From Kryptolebias marmoratus (taxonomy: Eukaryota > Chordata > Actinopteri > Cyprinodontiformes > Rivulidae), in the NCBI RefSeq assembly GCF_001649575.2, contig NC_051438.1:26538969-26602968 (forward strand): a stretch of DNA of 64,000 bases, written 5' to 3'. A program made the translations under genes and the position numbers. How positions within the stretch are numbered: the first letter of the stretch is position 1; every line of letters begins with the position of its first letter. Below are positions 31,954 through 44,820 of this stretch, piece by piece. The notes beneath the pieces are model-generated. The model saw nothing but the letters and a program-made list of their open reading frames with translations. It was not told where the DNA came from and ran no database searches.

Positions 31954-34900
31954 GTGAGCCCCGCCGGAACCAGCGCATACCACGGTCCTGTTTTTCAGTC
32001 GAGTTAGGAAGGAAGGTCCAGTCCGGGTAGGGGTAGGAGGGAGGAAGGGAGGGAGGGGGGTGTGCAGGAGCCGGAGAGGAAGATCAGGTCCGTCAGTCCG
32101 GAGGTTCGGGTGCCAAAGTGCCAAACATTCCTGAGGTGAAAGTAAACAAGTCAACCCTCCTCTGAAGTCACTGATTGCGGAAACAGTTGGAGAAAACATT
32201 AAGGAGAAGGTGCGTTCACGTGTCCAATTAACCTGGTGTCACCTGTGAGCCACCTGAAGACCGAAAAGGACGCACGTGAAGGCATCATTTGGAACCATCA
32301 GAAGTAGGATTTTTAAGTAAACGCCGCAAAAACATGATCAGATTCTATAAATCTAACATGTTTATGAAAGTTATAATCCTACCTGAGTGGGATTTAAATC
32401 CTCTGAAAGAAAAAAAAAAGTCTAAAACACTGTTCAGTCTGAAAGCCTTTTCAGTGAATCTAATTAATTAGACTATATTTACTTATTGTTTTTTATACAT
32501 ATATTTACTTTTAACAGGAACTCAGAGTTTCTCCACTGAGAGGAATAAGTTTCTGTAAAAGCAGAGATTCGTGATTCATCATCTGCAAAATGAAACTTCC
32601 TCAATGAAAGTGGTCCTGATTGCGAATTTATGATTGCACGGGGATGAATTAATTTCGTGTCAGTTTGCAGATGCTTCAACTCATTGGGCGCTAAACGTGT
32701 GTGGCGTGCAGTGTCATCCAGACTGAACCTTTACTGATCCCACTGTGAGCTGCATGGCGAGCATCTGTCTTCGGCAGCTGTTCCGTGATCACAAATCTGC
32801 AGATAAAAAGTTCATCTGATGTGTCAGGTTCTGCTCGCAATGAGAGACGCGAACAGAGACAAACAATGGCTCGGTTATTCAGTAACGACTTAGTTTACAT
32901 TCTGGATTAGCCTACAGATTTTAATATTTGTCTGTTCAGTTTAATTGTCTTTAGAATTTGTGTTAAACTTTATTTTAGACACATCCGCCCATATCGGAGA
33001 TAAAAAAAACAATATATATGTCATAAAAAGCACAACTGTTTTACAGATAATTGTTCCAGAAGCTTAAAGAACAAGAACAAATTTAAAATTTCCCCTTCAT
33101 GTTTCCAAGTCTCACTGTAAATTCTTCAAAATGACACGTGACTGGTCTGAAAATATTCATGCTAAAATAAGTGATTTTTATTATAAATCTCTCCCATTTA
33201 ACAAACTACTCCATTAGTTTATTGGTTCCCAGATTTTGGGGTCATGAAACGAGTGAGATCCTGAGATGAACTAAAGAATTCAAACTAAGCTTAAAATGTA
33301 TGCTGATTGTATGATTTTTGGCACTGTAGCTGTGAGAAATAAAAACAGGAGTCTTAAATTGATAAAAGTAGTTACTGGTTGTTTTCTGCTGCCACTGTTT
33401 AGCAAACTTTGTTCTCTTTAATTAGCAAAAGTCTGGGTCACAAATCTCTACCGCTGCTACTCTGTGGGTCTCAACCTGGAAAGTTTGGGAACCTTTGAAT
33501 TAGCAGATTGTTCTCTTCATAATTTAGATAAAAACATTCTTGTGGTTTGAAATATTTACGCTGAAACCCGGTTTTCCCGAGACGTTTAGGCTGGAAGTGA
33601 ACATTTGAGGTTTCTGCAGTTATTTTGGAAATCTTTTACAGGCAGACTCCAGCTGAGTTACAGCAGCCGCCTGCAGAATGATGCTGACTTTTCTAAAGAG
33701 GAACTTTAAGCAGAGCGACCAAGCCAATGTTGCTGAGATGCAGCAGCCTCGGTCTGATGCATTATTCATACGGAGCCCCAGTGGACCTCAACTCCTGTAG
33801 CACACACTTCCACACACCAAATGCAATCACTAACACACACACACTCACACTCATCCTCAAATGTGTATATGCACACGTGCACACGCTTCACAGGACGTTT
33901 GTGGAATAGATGCTGCATTGTCTTCACCTTCTCAGTCGAAATTTTAAATTTTATAGTAATATTACATATTTTTGCTCAAATTGTTGCATGCAGCATTATC
34001 TTTTTCCTCTTTCTTTCTTCAGCAGTCGGCGTGTATCATGTCTCCTTAGTGATATGGTTATTGTGAATATAAGAAGGGAGAAGTTGTGTCTTATAGCAGC
34101 AAAATAAATGCCACAATAGTTGCAGTTTGAATCCAGATGTGCCGTACACTGGAGCTCGGCTCAGGCTTTTAAAGAAAATTATATAGTAATTATCCCCGTG
34201 AAAGCAAAACCAGATAATTTCACCTAAAGCTACTGTTTTCAATAAATACAAAAATATAAATGGATTCTCCCTGCACATACTACAATAAACAGTGTTTTTT
34301 TGTTTTGACTAACCAAGACAGAGAAGGGGAAACGTTGGACTGTCCCGAAGAAGCAGGAGTGAAGATGTTTACTTCCTGTAACGTGCTGTTAGCTGCAGGT
34401 CTCTTAATGATGATGCGTTCAGGGGGAATCATTCTGCAGCCTCCTCTTCACCACAGTCCATCTCCTCTGAGACAACTTCAGAACCAGAACCCGATCGGGT
34501 CACGCAGCTGCTTTTTACAAAACAGGACGTCTGAAATCTTTTTGTTTTGTTTTTTAAAAAGATAAAAATCTGTATTTATATTAAAGAAAACCCCTGAATT
34601 TGTAACTATTTCACCAAAGTTTTGTGTTGAAGTTTCAGAAATTATGACGCTGCTGAGATTTAAATGAAAGTTTTTATTATTAATCTTCTCGATCTTTGTA
34701 GATCTGCTGGGTTTTTTTTTTTTTTGTGATTGAACCTGATTTAAACTCATCAAGTAAACATTTATTGAAGCAGTGATTTTTTTCCTCTTGCTACCAGTTT
34801 GGCTTTAACGTCGATTTAAGAAATATTTATCTGTTATATAAGCCGTGCATGACTAAAACTATATTTATTTTCAGTCCAAAGCCCAACAGAAATTAATGTA

Positions 34901-35764
34901 CAGTATGTTAACCCATATTTTGATTTATGGGGTCTGTGGTTAAAAGTCTTGTGAAAAGCTGTAATAAAACTTATATAACTGAAACTGAAATAGACTTAAT
35001 GCAGCTGGAGCTTCACAAATCACTGCAAAATGAAAATCTCCAGCATTTAATCAGATTTTACATCTCTGAAGAACCCAAACAGACATTATATGTTACGTTA
35101 TAAAGCAGATTTTTGTAAAATATCATAATTTTGATCCTTTGTCCTGTAGTAATGTTGAATAATTAGAACATTGGTAAATTATACATGTTGTAAAACAATA
35201 TCAGAGTACTAATAAATAGTCTTTACATATTAAAATAAGTAGAGACTTCCTTTAAAAAATAAGTCAAATGAAAGGTAGAGTAATAATTTCTTGTGTTGGG
35301 TTTTGGGTGGGAAGTGTTTGTTGGGACTTTTTGCTGTAGTTTGTTGATTCGGTCAAAAGGATTTTCAGCTCCCAAACAGAAATCTTGATAGAATTATCCG
35401 GCAAGTATAGGTGCTTAATATAGTGAAAGAGCTGCTATTGTTGGCTGTGAGAAAAGCTCTGGGCGTACTTACCATCAGGCTCTCTGGCTCACCACTGAGA
35501 CAAATTCACTCCGAATGATTTGCTTTCCTGTTGCTTTAAGTTGGTTTTTAATGGGGTACCTTACCAAGCCTCGGTTTGGCACAGCCTTTTGGAAATGTGC
35601 TCAAGGACTTGACTCAAGCTGGTCCGCTGATGGAAATTATCCAAATTGTCCTGTTCGTAGGTGGGCCTTTAAACTTTTGGTGCCACTGCTGCTCCTACTG
35701 TCAGAAACCGGATAGTTGGAGGAGGTTTTACACCAAAACAGGAAGCTGTCAGGGAGATTATACC

Positions 35765-36395
35765 TGTTGCAAATTAAAGGCCTGCCATTCATGCCAGAGT
35801 TTTAAACTAAAATCATTTTTGTTTTTAGAAATGACTGAATTAAAGCCATTTTGGTCAAACCTTATGTGCGATCTTATGCAATACTGTGAAATGTCCCAAA
35901 CCACAGTATGTGTTTTGGATGACTCTCAGCTACTACCACATCCGTTTTTAGCTTAATATCTGTAAAATTGAGTCATATACACTTTTTTTATCTGCAGTGG
36001 CCATCTTGAATTGGATTGTTTTAAAAGTTAATTAGTTGTACGACTTTCTGCAGGTTTCATTAACAGCCACCCAGTGGTTTATGATATATTTTGCTAACAG
36101 ACCAACAGGGTCAGCTCTGTTGAAGAGCTTTAAAGCAAAGATCAATGAGTAGCACTTAGAGTATGTGCTGTGAATGACTCTCAGCTACTACCACAGCAAA
36201 TTATAGCTCAATATCTTTGAAACTAAGTGAATTATAGTAATTTTTGTTTCTTTTTAGGACCAGTTGGCTGTGGCTGCCATCCTAAATTTGGTTGCAGATC
36301 CACATCCAGTGATTATTTCCTAAAAGTTTACTAAAATCTGTCCAGTAGTTCATAAGATAGTTTGCTAATAGACAGGCAGAGTTGATTCCAAATAG
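35765..36395 (-). repeat. YY1-core dispersed repeat, reverse tandem dimer
   Basis: Begins with the inverted right terminus (AAATTAAAGGCCTGCCATTC, ATGCCAGAGTTTTAAACT). Two units follow, each starting GACTCTCAGCTACTACCACA (35921 and 36176, 255 bp apart). Each passes a GGCCATCTTGAAT or GCTGCCATCCTAAAT core and ends at a CATGAGAT-like then TTTTGCTAACAGAC segment. Confidence 0.9.
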
Positions 36396-36404
36396 TGGCT
36401 AAAG

Positions 36405-36535
36405 TTTTGATCATTTTAGCTACTATCTCAGCTTTTGTTCAGCTTGTTTTAACTTTAACAGATCAGTTAAAAAATTAATTTGTCAACAAATTTAAGCAAA
36501 GTCATTCAGCTCTCAGCATTCACGCTGCATATTTT
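36405..36535 (-). repeat. GCTAAAA dispersed repeat, inverted head fragment
   Basis: Reads TAGCTACTATCTCAGC, AACTTTAACAGATCAG, TTGTCAACAAATTTAAGC, GTCATTCAGCTCTCAG and CATTCACGCTGCAT. This is the inverted head of the family found at 25334 and, in the same orientation, at 11270-11340. It directly abuts the YY1-core dimer. Confidence 0.8.
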
Positions 36536-37389
36536 TTATAAAGTTTCGGTTAATTTTATTCAACCATTTAAGCATTTCGCAATTATTATCGTAATTTATT
36601 AATTTGCAGACTTGTGTAGAATGTGTCATGTTTTTAGGTATAAAAAAAAACGAGACTGGAAACTTTTTTAATCATTTACTTGAAGGTAAAAATAAAAAGG
36701 CTTTCATTTGTACAAGCAATTAAAAAAATGTTAATTTTTGTAATTTCTTTAAAAAAAAAAGAAGCAAATTGCCACACCTGAAAGCAGACCTAAAAGATTA
36801 AAGAAATAAAACCATTATATCTAATTTAATCTCTGATGCTAAAAGCAGCAGTTTTTCAGGTTAATATGATGAAACACCAACATGGATGTTATATAATTTA
36901 TTCCTTTAAACTAACAGTGACGGTTGTTCCACGCTCTGTTAAGTTTGTCAATAAGACTCAGCCTTTAATATGCAGATAGATTTTTATGTCTCCTCTCAGT
37001 TGTAACCTTTTCACCTGCCCTGCAGGTCTTGTGGAAATAAAAAGCCAACAGCGCAGCCGATCATGTGTTTGTCCGGGATCAACGCTCACCTTTGAACCGC
37101 TAACTGTGCTGCAGCTAAAACAGCACATGCTCCTGTGATTACTCCGGCTCTGTTTCTATCCCAACCTTATTACCTGCTCCATTCATACTTATTACCTGCC
37201 TGGCTGTATTTCTGCATCAGACCCACTGCTATCCCATTACCTTCATTTTAGCGAACGTGAACCTGCTCTGACCCGGCAATCTAAACAGGCTTTGATGTGG
37301 GTTTGATGCCATGCATACGGCGTGACCACATTGTTTCGGTGCTGTCGCTCTGAGGGCGCAGACCCCCGGCGTTCGAAGGCGGCTGCGGT

Positions 37390-37560
37390 GATTTGTTGGG
37401 GAATTTGACACTTAAGCGTATGCAAATGAGGCAGCGGATTAACATTCAGAGGAGGAGCTTGGTCGACCTCAGCCGGTGCGAGGCCATTAGCATAGAGGAC
37501 ATTAATATTCAGAGGAAGAGAGCGGAGACGCAGAATAACACTGTAAGTAAAACTACAACA
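37390..37560. promoter_or_regulatory. Candidate enhancer-like block with POU octamer and an internal duplication
   Basis: GTATGCAAATGAGG (octamer ATGCAAAT at 37420) is followed by GATTAACATTCAGAGGAGGA (37438) and, 63 bp on, CATTAATATTCAGAGGAAGA, an imperfect direct repeat. The block is non-repetitive otherwise and less AT-rich than the intron around it. Enhancer role is inferred. Confidence 0.3.
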
Positions 37561-38534
37561 CAGAGGGTGAGACGGGAGGAAAACAAAAGCGTTTTTAATG
37601 GAGGTGCTGTACTCATACCCACAGGGCTGCTGCTGCTGACGGTGGCTCTAATGGTCACACTTCCTCAGCTGATAGACGTGCGATCAGTAACAATGATTGG
37701 CAGGCCTTTTATTGGATTCTTGTGTCTATTGCACATAGTTAGTCTCATTCTCATTATTTAAATGGGCCCGCAGACCTGACTCATTGGCTTCACCGTGGAA
37801 CTGGAGGAACTGGAGTGTTCATTATGGCGAAATCCCTTGTTCCTGTCAGGAGCAAAGTGGATCTGTTCCCATCAGCACGACAGGCCAGATTGACATGAAT
37901 AGGCTTATGGTCTCGGGGTCAAGTTGGTACTGAGCTGTGAGGAAAAAAGACAAGTCAAGAACGCAGCAATAGGTTTACGTTGGTGAGGATCTACCTAAAA
38001 ATATACACAATGCAGGGTCGTTTTGCTCATTACATGCAAGAAAATAGTAAAAATAAGATTACCTACAACTCACTTGCGTGTGTTTATTGTTATATTATTT
38101 AACCCCTCCCCCTTTACACCTGTCTGTCTTATTATTGGCTTCAGAGGGACAGCTTGTATCAAGCATTTAGTCCAACAACCAGAGCGGCTCCACATCGAAT
38201 CTGCATTTATTTAAATATGACACCTGGCAGGATGTGTTTATCACCTGGACATATGTTTTTAAAGCACACAATCAGCAACTGAAAAGCCTCTAAGAGGAGC
38301 ACCAGCCTGTGTGTTGCACTGGCACTCTGCAACATGGAAAGTCTTTTATTTTGTTAAAGTTACTGATCATCGTGGTCCAACACAGGACTGTCATAGGAGG
38401 TAACTAATTTCTGTTTAGGAATGGCAAAAGTCCAGAAAAGGTACAAAAATGTCAGTGTTACAGGGAGGGTATAAGGAACTTATCTTATAATTATTCATAA
38501 ATTATGTCACTGTTCATAGACCAGTTTATCAGTT

Positions 38535-38800
38535 ATCCAATGTTTCTTTTGATTGTGTACTTTCTCAGAGTTTTATTAAAATTCATCCAGTAGCCGATGA
38601 GTTATTTTGCTAACAGACAAACAGGATTGACAGTAAGCAGCTGGAGTTTGTGTTGTGAATGACTCTCAGCTACTACCACGTCACGTTTGGTCAAAATCTG
38701 TAAAATTGGCTGATTTATAGAAAGTTTTGTGTTTGCTGAGGTTGATTAGCTGGGGCGGCCATCTTGAATTGGGTTGGCTCCAAAAGTTAATCAGTCTGCC
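38535..38800 (-). repeat. YY1-core dispersed repeat, reverse copies with perfect core
   Basis: The tail of one unit (TTTATTAAAATTCATCC, GAGTTATTTTGCTAACAGAC) runs into the head of the next (GACTCTCAGCTACTACCACG). The second holds GGCGGCCATCTT (38754-38765), a perfect AAGATGGCCGCC on the minus strand. Confidence 0.88.
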
Positions 38801-39899
38801 GCCACCTTTTTATAATTATAAGAAATAAAAACTACTTCTCTCTGCTTGATCAAAAAAATAAATAAAAATATTAAGGCCTATCTAAAGGAGGAATTTTTAA
38901 AATGGTATGAATCTTCTGATGTGGATTTTTGGTGGAGATGTTAGAAGTTTTGTGCGCCTGCAGTTTGTCTGGATCGTAAATTTTAACGTGCGCAGAAATT
39001 GCCAGGATCTCTTTTTTTTTTTTCAAGCTGTTTTCGACGCTGCAGTATTGCAGCTTTAGACATCAATGTCTGTGCCTGATCAAAATTAAGCTTTTAATTT
39101 TATTTATATGTTCTTATATTTCTTTATTTCATGTAAAATATCTCCTCTTGGGATGTAACCTTTGAATTTTTGTTTGTTAACCTTAGTTGACATTAAGGAC
39201 AACATGTCCAGAATAATTTTTCTGGTTTGAATCAGAAATTTCTTATTTAAGATGGAGCTTTTTTCCCCTATTTGCACACAATTCTGATAAATAATGAGGA
39301 AAAAACAAAGCTTTACAAGTTCAGTGTCAAAATTAATTTTATTCAAAATGATCAATCTTTTCCTGTTGTCACTTTGTGGAAGCTCGTGGAATTTGTTTTT
39401 GTTTGTTTCTTCCGAACTGAACCAATAATCAGAGTATTAGTTGAACAAAACACACGGTATTCGCTGGTTTCCTAACCTTAATAAGACTAAAAGAGTGCTT
39501 GATTAATCAGGAAAAGAACCGGGGCTTTATTTTTCTGATTAAAATGACTGTTTTGTCCTGACAAAATCTGAGCAAATATACAAATATTTTTGTGACAATT
39601 GGATTCATCTATCATCAAAGAAAATAAGACTCCTGCAGATTTATTCCTGTTAGGGTCTGAACGTGGAATAACGACTTTAAAGTCACATTTAAATGTAGTA
39701 AAAATGCCTTTAGAGTTAAATCTGTCACACATGCAGCAGTTATGCTTTTACACTTTTTTATAAATTTGTTACAAATATTTATTGTTTTTGTTTTACAGTT
39801 AAAACTATTTTTGAGATTGTAGCTGACAAAATAATCTATTAGTTTTATCTGTTAATGCCAAAAGTTGAAGGCAATAAAGATTTTAGCTTCTGTTAGTTT

Positions 39900-40125
39900 G
39901 TAGCATTAGCAAAATATCTCATGAACCACTGCACAGATTTTGACAAAACTGTCAGAAAGTAATCTTTGGCTGCACATCTAAAGCTCATTAACTTTTGGAG
40001 TCAGCCCAATTCAAGATGGCTGCCACAGCTAATCGACCTTAGCCAACATAAAAATGGCTGTGACTCAGACAATTCACTTTAAGACACTTTTAAGAGCTTA
40101 GAGAATATCGCATGAGTTTGCATGT
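39900..40125 (+). repeat. YY1-core dispersed repeat, forward copy
   Basis: AGCAAAATATCTCATGAACC, CAGAAAGTAATCTTTGGCTG, TTTTGGAGTCAGCCCAATTC, AAGATGGCTGCC (40013-40024), then CTAATCGACCTTAGCCAACA. It ends abruptly in degraded sequence just before an ATT microsatellite. Confidence 0.9.
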
Positions 40126-40140
40126 TGACATTAAACAGAA

Positions 40141-40153
40141 ATTATTATTATTA

Positions 40154-40191
<38 letters not shown>

Positions 40192-40200
40192 AATAATAAT
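40141..40200. repeat. (ATT)n microsatellite with inverted tail
   Basis: ATT repeats that switch to AAT near 40189, so the array can fold on itself. One GTT interruption lies near 40155. Confidence 0.95.
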
Positions 40201-41959
40201 GTATTTCTCCGTCAGCCATTTCTGTTATTCAAGGCTCATTGACAAAGAACGGCCGCCTGCTTTTGTGAGTTAGTGAGTTGTTGCTCAGAGTTCTCACATT
40301 AAAAACAAAGATGTTTTATATTTTTATCATTTCGCCAGAAAGGACTGAATCACATTAACTCCTGCTTCCCTTCGTAAGGTCCCCGCCAACATCCTCCTCG
40401 CTAAATTAAAGAATAATAGCGCTAAAAGGTGAGCAGACAGGCCGATCATTTTGAAGGGACAAAGTAACCTCATCTACAAAAAGCTGGTGTCAGAGCTGAA
40501 TACCTCGTGCCTGTTTATCGTTTTTATTCCCTAGAAAGCTGCTCTTTGGTGTGAAATCCCCGAATAGAGACAGAAAAACCTAAAATTCAATTTAGTGTCT
40601 TACAGTAAATCTGCTTTTCTGATTTATTCTAAATCCCAGATCACTGCAATTAATGTTTCGTTGCACAAATCGTGTTGGTAGATGTTTAGTTATTGTTGGA
40701 TAGATCAGTGTTTGGGAATCCCCAGACAGGAACCTGTTGTGGTCATCCCTGAGCAACAAAAACCAGATTTAATTCGGGTCAGGAGAAAACCCTTTTATCT
40801 CCACAATCTGCTTTTCCTTAAATGAATACCAGAGATCACTTTAGATTTGTTAGAGGATTTCACAACCAATTTATAGTAAAAAAACAAAACAGACAGACGT
40901 GTTTGTTTGTCTTGAAATGGGTGCAGTTCTCCACAGAACGAAGATGGTGTGTGACTTGGTGTTTTTTCTTTAGACGAGCTATAATCAAAAATCACCAAGA
41001 GGCAGACAAAGGCTACAATAACTAAGTTAGGGTTTAATTTGTCTTGTGTCAGACATTATAAATCTAAAATATATGAGAAACAGTAAAAAAGAATTTGTTG
41101 CTAATGTTGAAGTTTTACTCTTTCAGAGACATAAGGTATGTTTTTGGGTTTCGATGTATTTTTTTGTAATACGTGGAAATCTAGTTTACAAAATGGTTTC
41201 CAATGAAGTCTTACAGCATGTAGGATGCTCTGAGAGGATGTTCCCAGAAAACCATTTGAAAAGAGAGAAAAGAAAGACCTTTGGTCAAATCACAAGCATC
41301 GGTCACATCCAGCAGGATGCGGGGACAATAGACCCACCTTTTTCCTGGCTCTTTCCCTCGGTTCCTTCCAGGCTGCTCTGTCGCTCAGATAACAGAAGAC
41401 AGACGTGCCTGCAGTCAGTCTATGTCCTGTTGTTCTCTCGGTCCGACGTGGTTTGTTCTCGAACACAGAGGTCACATGCTGAAATCTTGGATTTCAACCA
41501 CTTTGGGTTTTGTTGAGGATCTTTGAGCGACGTGCTGAAACCTCGCACCACTTAAAAACAAATTATATATTCTGACATATAAAACACAATGAAATTCTGT
41601 TCAACAACAAATCCGCTCAGCTAATTTCAGCTGCGAGTTAGATGTTGTATTAGACACCCTTTTTTTTAGAAATTGACATTTATAATTGCTAGTACCCTGA
41701 ATTTGACTTGGGCAATAATTGCTCTGATGCGGACTGTACATAATTGGATTTAAATTGGACTTTTTTCTTTTTTAAAATACCAGCCTGGAATAATTTCGAT
41801 TGTGAAATGGTGCAATATAAATAAACGGAATTGAATTTAAAATATGCTAATTGATAATAAATGTAATGAAGTCCAAAGTGACGTAAACAACCTTTTTAGC
41901 TTTTAGATAAATAATAAAATGTTCACTGTTTGCGATGTTTAAAGTGAGGAAAATGTAGG

Positions 41960-42345
41960 TCTTTGTACTTGGGAGGTACATGGTACTAATATTTTGGTAG
42001 TTACTTGGTATGTGATGAGTTTGTGTCTGGTACATACTTGGTACTTAAAGTCTACTTACCTGGTAATTACTGGTTACTTAACTGGTACTTACCTGATACT
42101 TACAGGATACCTACCTGGTACTTACTGGTTACTTAACTGGTACTTACCTGGTACTTACAGGGTACCTACCTGGTACTTACAGGTTACTTAACTGGTACTT
42201 ACAGGCTTATTATCTGGTACTTACTTGATACTTATGGGATACCTAACTGGTACTTACTGGGTACCTTTATGGTACATACCTGGTACTTACAGGGACAGTG
42301 ACTTCTTACCCAGTTCTTACAGGGTATGTACCCAGTACATACTAG
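41960..42345. repeat. 55-bp minisatellite of 11-bp TGGTACTTACC-like subunits
   Basis: A long run of TGGTACTTACC variants. A higher-order unit is visible: GGTTACTTAACTGGTACTTA starts at 42072, 42127 and 42182, exactly 55 bp apart, so the unit is five subunits of about 11 bp. The edges are more degenerate. On the minus strand the subunit reads CAGGTAAGTACCA, which contains a consensus 5' splice site. It is not a CRISPR array, because there are no spacers. Confidence 0.88.
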
Positions 42346-44419
42346 GCTGAATTATGTATTACTAACAAAAAACATGTCAGATTTATTTTATTTGCAATTT
42401 GAATTAAAATAGCGTAAAACTGAACCTTTACTTAAATCTTCTGACATATAGGCAGCCATCTCCAGAAACGTATATTCTGCAGTTTAAAGTACATTACTGT
42501 AGTAGTGCAGCATGATAACTTAATAAAAAAAATATACCTTTGTATAAAATAACAGCTTTGAAAAATAAAATGAGAACACATGTAGAATCAGAGCTGTTTT
42601 TTTCTGTGACAAATATTTGTGTATTGTGAACCATTTACCGTATGTCATGTCTGCTGCAGAAAACAGACTGAGGGACTCAATCAAAACAGAGTGGAAATAT
42701 GACATTTCTGTTTGGTTCTCCAAGCTGTTCTCATATCTGTGAATATAGACGACTGTGGCCATTATGCAGATATGATCTTGATTATCTGAAATAATTGCAT
42801 GCATGATTACTTTATAATTGTAGCACGGGTGATGACAAACGACGGATGTTTAAGAGAAAAAAAAAAGATTTTATGATAATTCTTTATTGTCCAAATCTTT
42901 GGTGCCCTCATCAAGTCTGTTAACTCTACAGACATAGAGCCTAACAATTAACTGTTCAGAAAAGATTTACGGTAGTCGTTTACCATTGATTTTTATTGTT
43001 GCATGCAGCGTACTTCTTGCTGTGTATTTTCTGGATTAGATGCAGCGAACACAGGGAGGAACACGATACTTGAGGTAATTTTCACCAGCAGCTCGGCTCT
43101 GCTTTGTGCTGGTTTCTGGGTGTTTCATCATTTTGCAGATCAGCTATTTGAGTCTGATGTAGTTTCCTGCTAGATGAGCTGAACTCAATTATTCTGAATA
43201 ATGATGGACTACAGACTGTTTTACTTATTTTTTATTCACATTCACTCGGAGTCTCGCTCTGCCTGCACGCTCTTCTGTAGCTTCCAAATCCTGAAGAAAC
43301 TCTTTGGTTAAAAAAATGTGCACAAAGCTCAATATTTGCATTTCTGGAGTGTGAAACACTTAGAGAGCTTTGCACTGTGGCTTATTTTGACCACTCGCAT
43401 CTAAAAAGAGGATTTTTACCTTCTTTTAAAGTAGTTATTTTGAGCAGCACGACTCAACATACAAATCTTGAACTTAAAACCAAATATGAATCTAGAATTA
43501 TTCTTTTAATCAGCCTTTGTGGAATTGTGCACTCTGAGACTGCTCTTTTATTCAAAAATAACCCTTCCTGATAATTTGGTAGAAAGAAAATGCCAATTTG
43601 CAGTTATAAATACAGTTTAAAGTGTCATAAGTAGATGATCAGAATATTTTTAAATCCGTTGGAGTTTTGATTTTGTTTGATTTCTAGCCTGAAACAGATT
43701 TTAGTTCTGCACATCTGATTGGTTGAATCCAGATTTACAGTAAATGCTCGTAATGCAGATTAAGTGTTACATATTTAAATGCTGTAAGATTAATAGGCTT
43801 CTTTTGCAGTTTTAAGATGTAAAGAGTTTGAAAATGGTGATGACATTAAAAGGCAACATAACGTTCAATAATATAAAATTGGTTTAATATTTCATTTGAA
43901 AGGAAATGTAATTCTTTTTTTTCAAGTTTCTTGATGACTTCAATTAAAATGCAATCCTATTATTGTCCTGTCTGTATCCCCTAGCTTATTGTTTTTTTTT
44001 TTTTCAGTTCATCTTTAAACATATCACAACCGTTGTGGCCTCTTTTATTGTTGTTATAAATAACAGGTGAGGTTGTGTTTAACAGAAGTGCTCACAACAG
44101 CAGCGTTCCACAGCAAATTCACAAACTGAAGCATATTTGATGAAATCCAGCGTTGATGAAGCCTCCTGTTCAGCAGGAAGACATGTGCCCAGTTGATTGT
44201 TTATTGGTCTAATGAGCTCAGCAGAAGAAAGCATCATTTAGATTTGTAGATCAGTGCCGGTGGGCCAAATCCAGAACCTGGTTCCTCATTTTTTCTGCTG
44301 ATTATCTTTTTGTATTTTGGTCTGTCTGTTTTTGCTTTGTCATTCAGTGAGCTTGCTGTTTATGCATTTTCCTCCTTATTTGTGCTGTGCGCTGCCCCCA
44401 CTGCTCCACGCTTCACTTT

Positions 44420-44820
44420 TTATTGCCTGGAGGCGAAGCTGGAGTGATAATGTTTTTGCCCCTGCCTGTGTTTGTTTGCTCCGTTAGCAAAATGTTTCAC
44501 AAACCACTGAACGGATTTTAACAAAACTTTTACAAACTGATCCATACATCCATGACTGACTGTGAATTTTACAGATATTGAGCTAAAATTCGGTGTGGTA
44601 GTAGCTGGCGGTCATTCCCAACACGTACTCCAAGTGCTAACAAATCATGCAAGATATCACATTATTGCAGCATTGCATGAGATTGCACATAATATTGTTT
44701 TAAGTTTGTAGCTAGAACTCATTTCTCAGCACAAGGTGATCTAAGTCTAAACTTCTGGCATAAAAAGTGAGGAGATATATATTCCTGTAAGGAATGCTAG
44801 GCCTTTAATTAACAGTTTTT
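44420..44820 (+). repeat. YY1-core dispersed repeat, forward copy with both ends
   Basis: Left end GGAGGCGAAGCTGGAGTGAT then AATGTTTTTGCCCC. The middle is deleted around the core (CATGACTGACTG). Then come ACAGATATTGAGCTAAAATT, GGTGTGGTAGTAGCTG and the right terminus (GTCTAAACTTCTGGCATAAA, ATTCCTGTAAGGAATGCTAG). Together with 16684 it defines both family boundaries. Confidence 0.9.

Noticed and set aside
31521..32030. 169-codon open frame across the N gap and ldb2 exon 1
   Set aside because: It crosses unknown bases and is read in the wrong frame over exon 1. The true frame matches LDB2 with correct splice sites. Only the uATG at 31776 within it is kept, as a possible regulatory ORF.
41046..41516. 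156-codon open frame inside ldb2 intron 1
   Set aside because: No recognisable protein, and the opposite strand is also open over part of it.
41960..42345. CRISPR array
   Set aside because: Units are contiguous and variable with no unique spacers, and the host is a vertebrate nuclear genome; it is a minisatellite.
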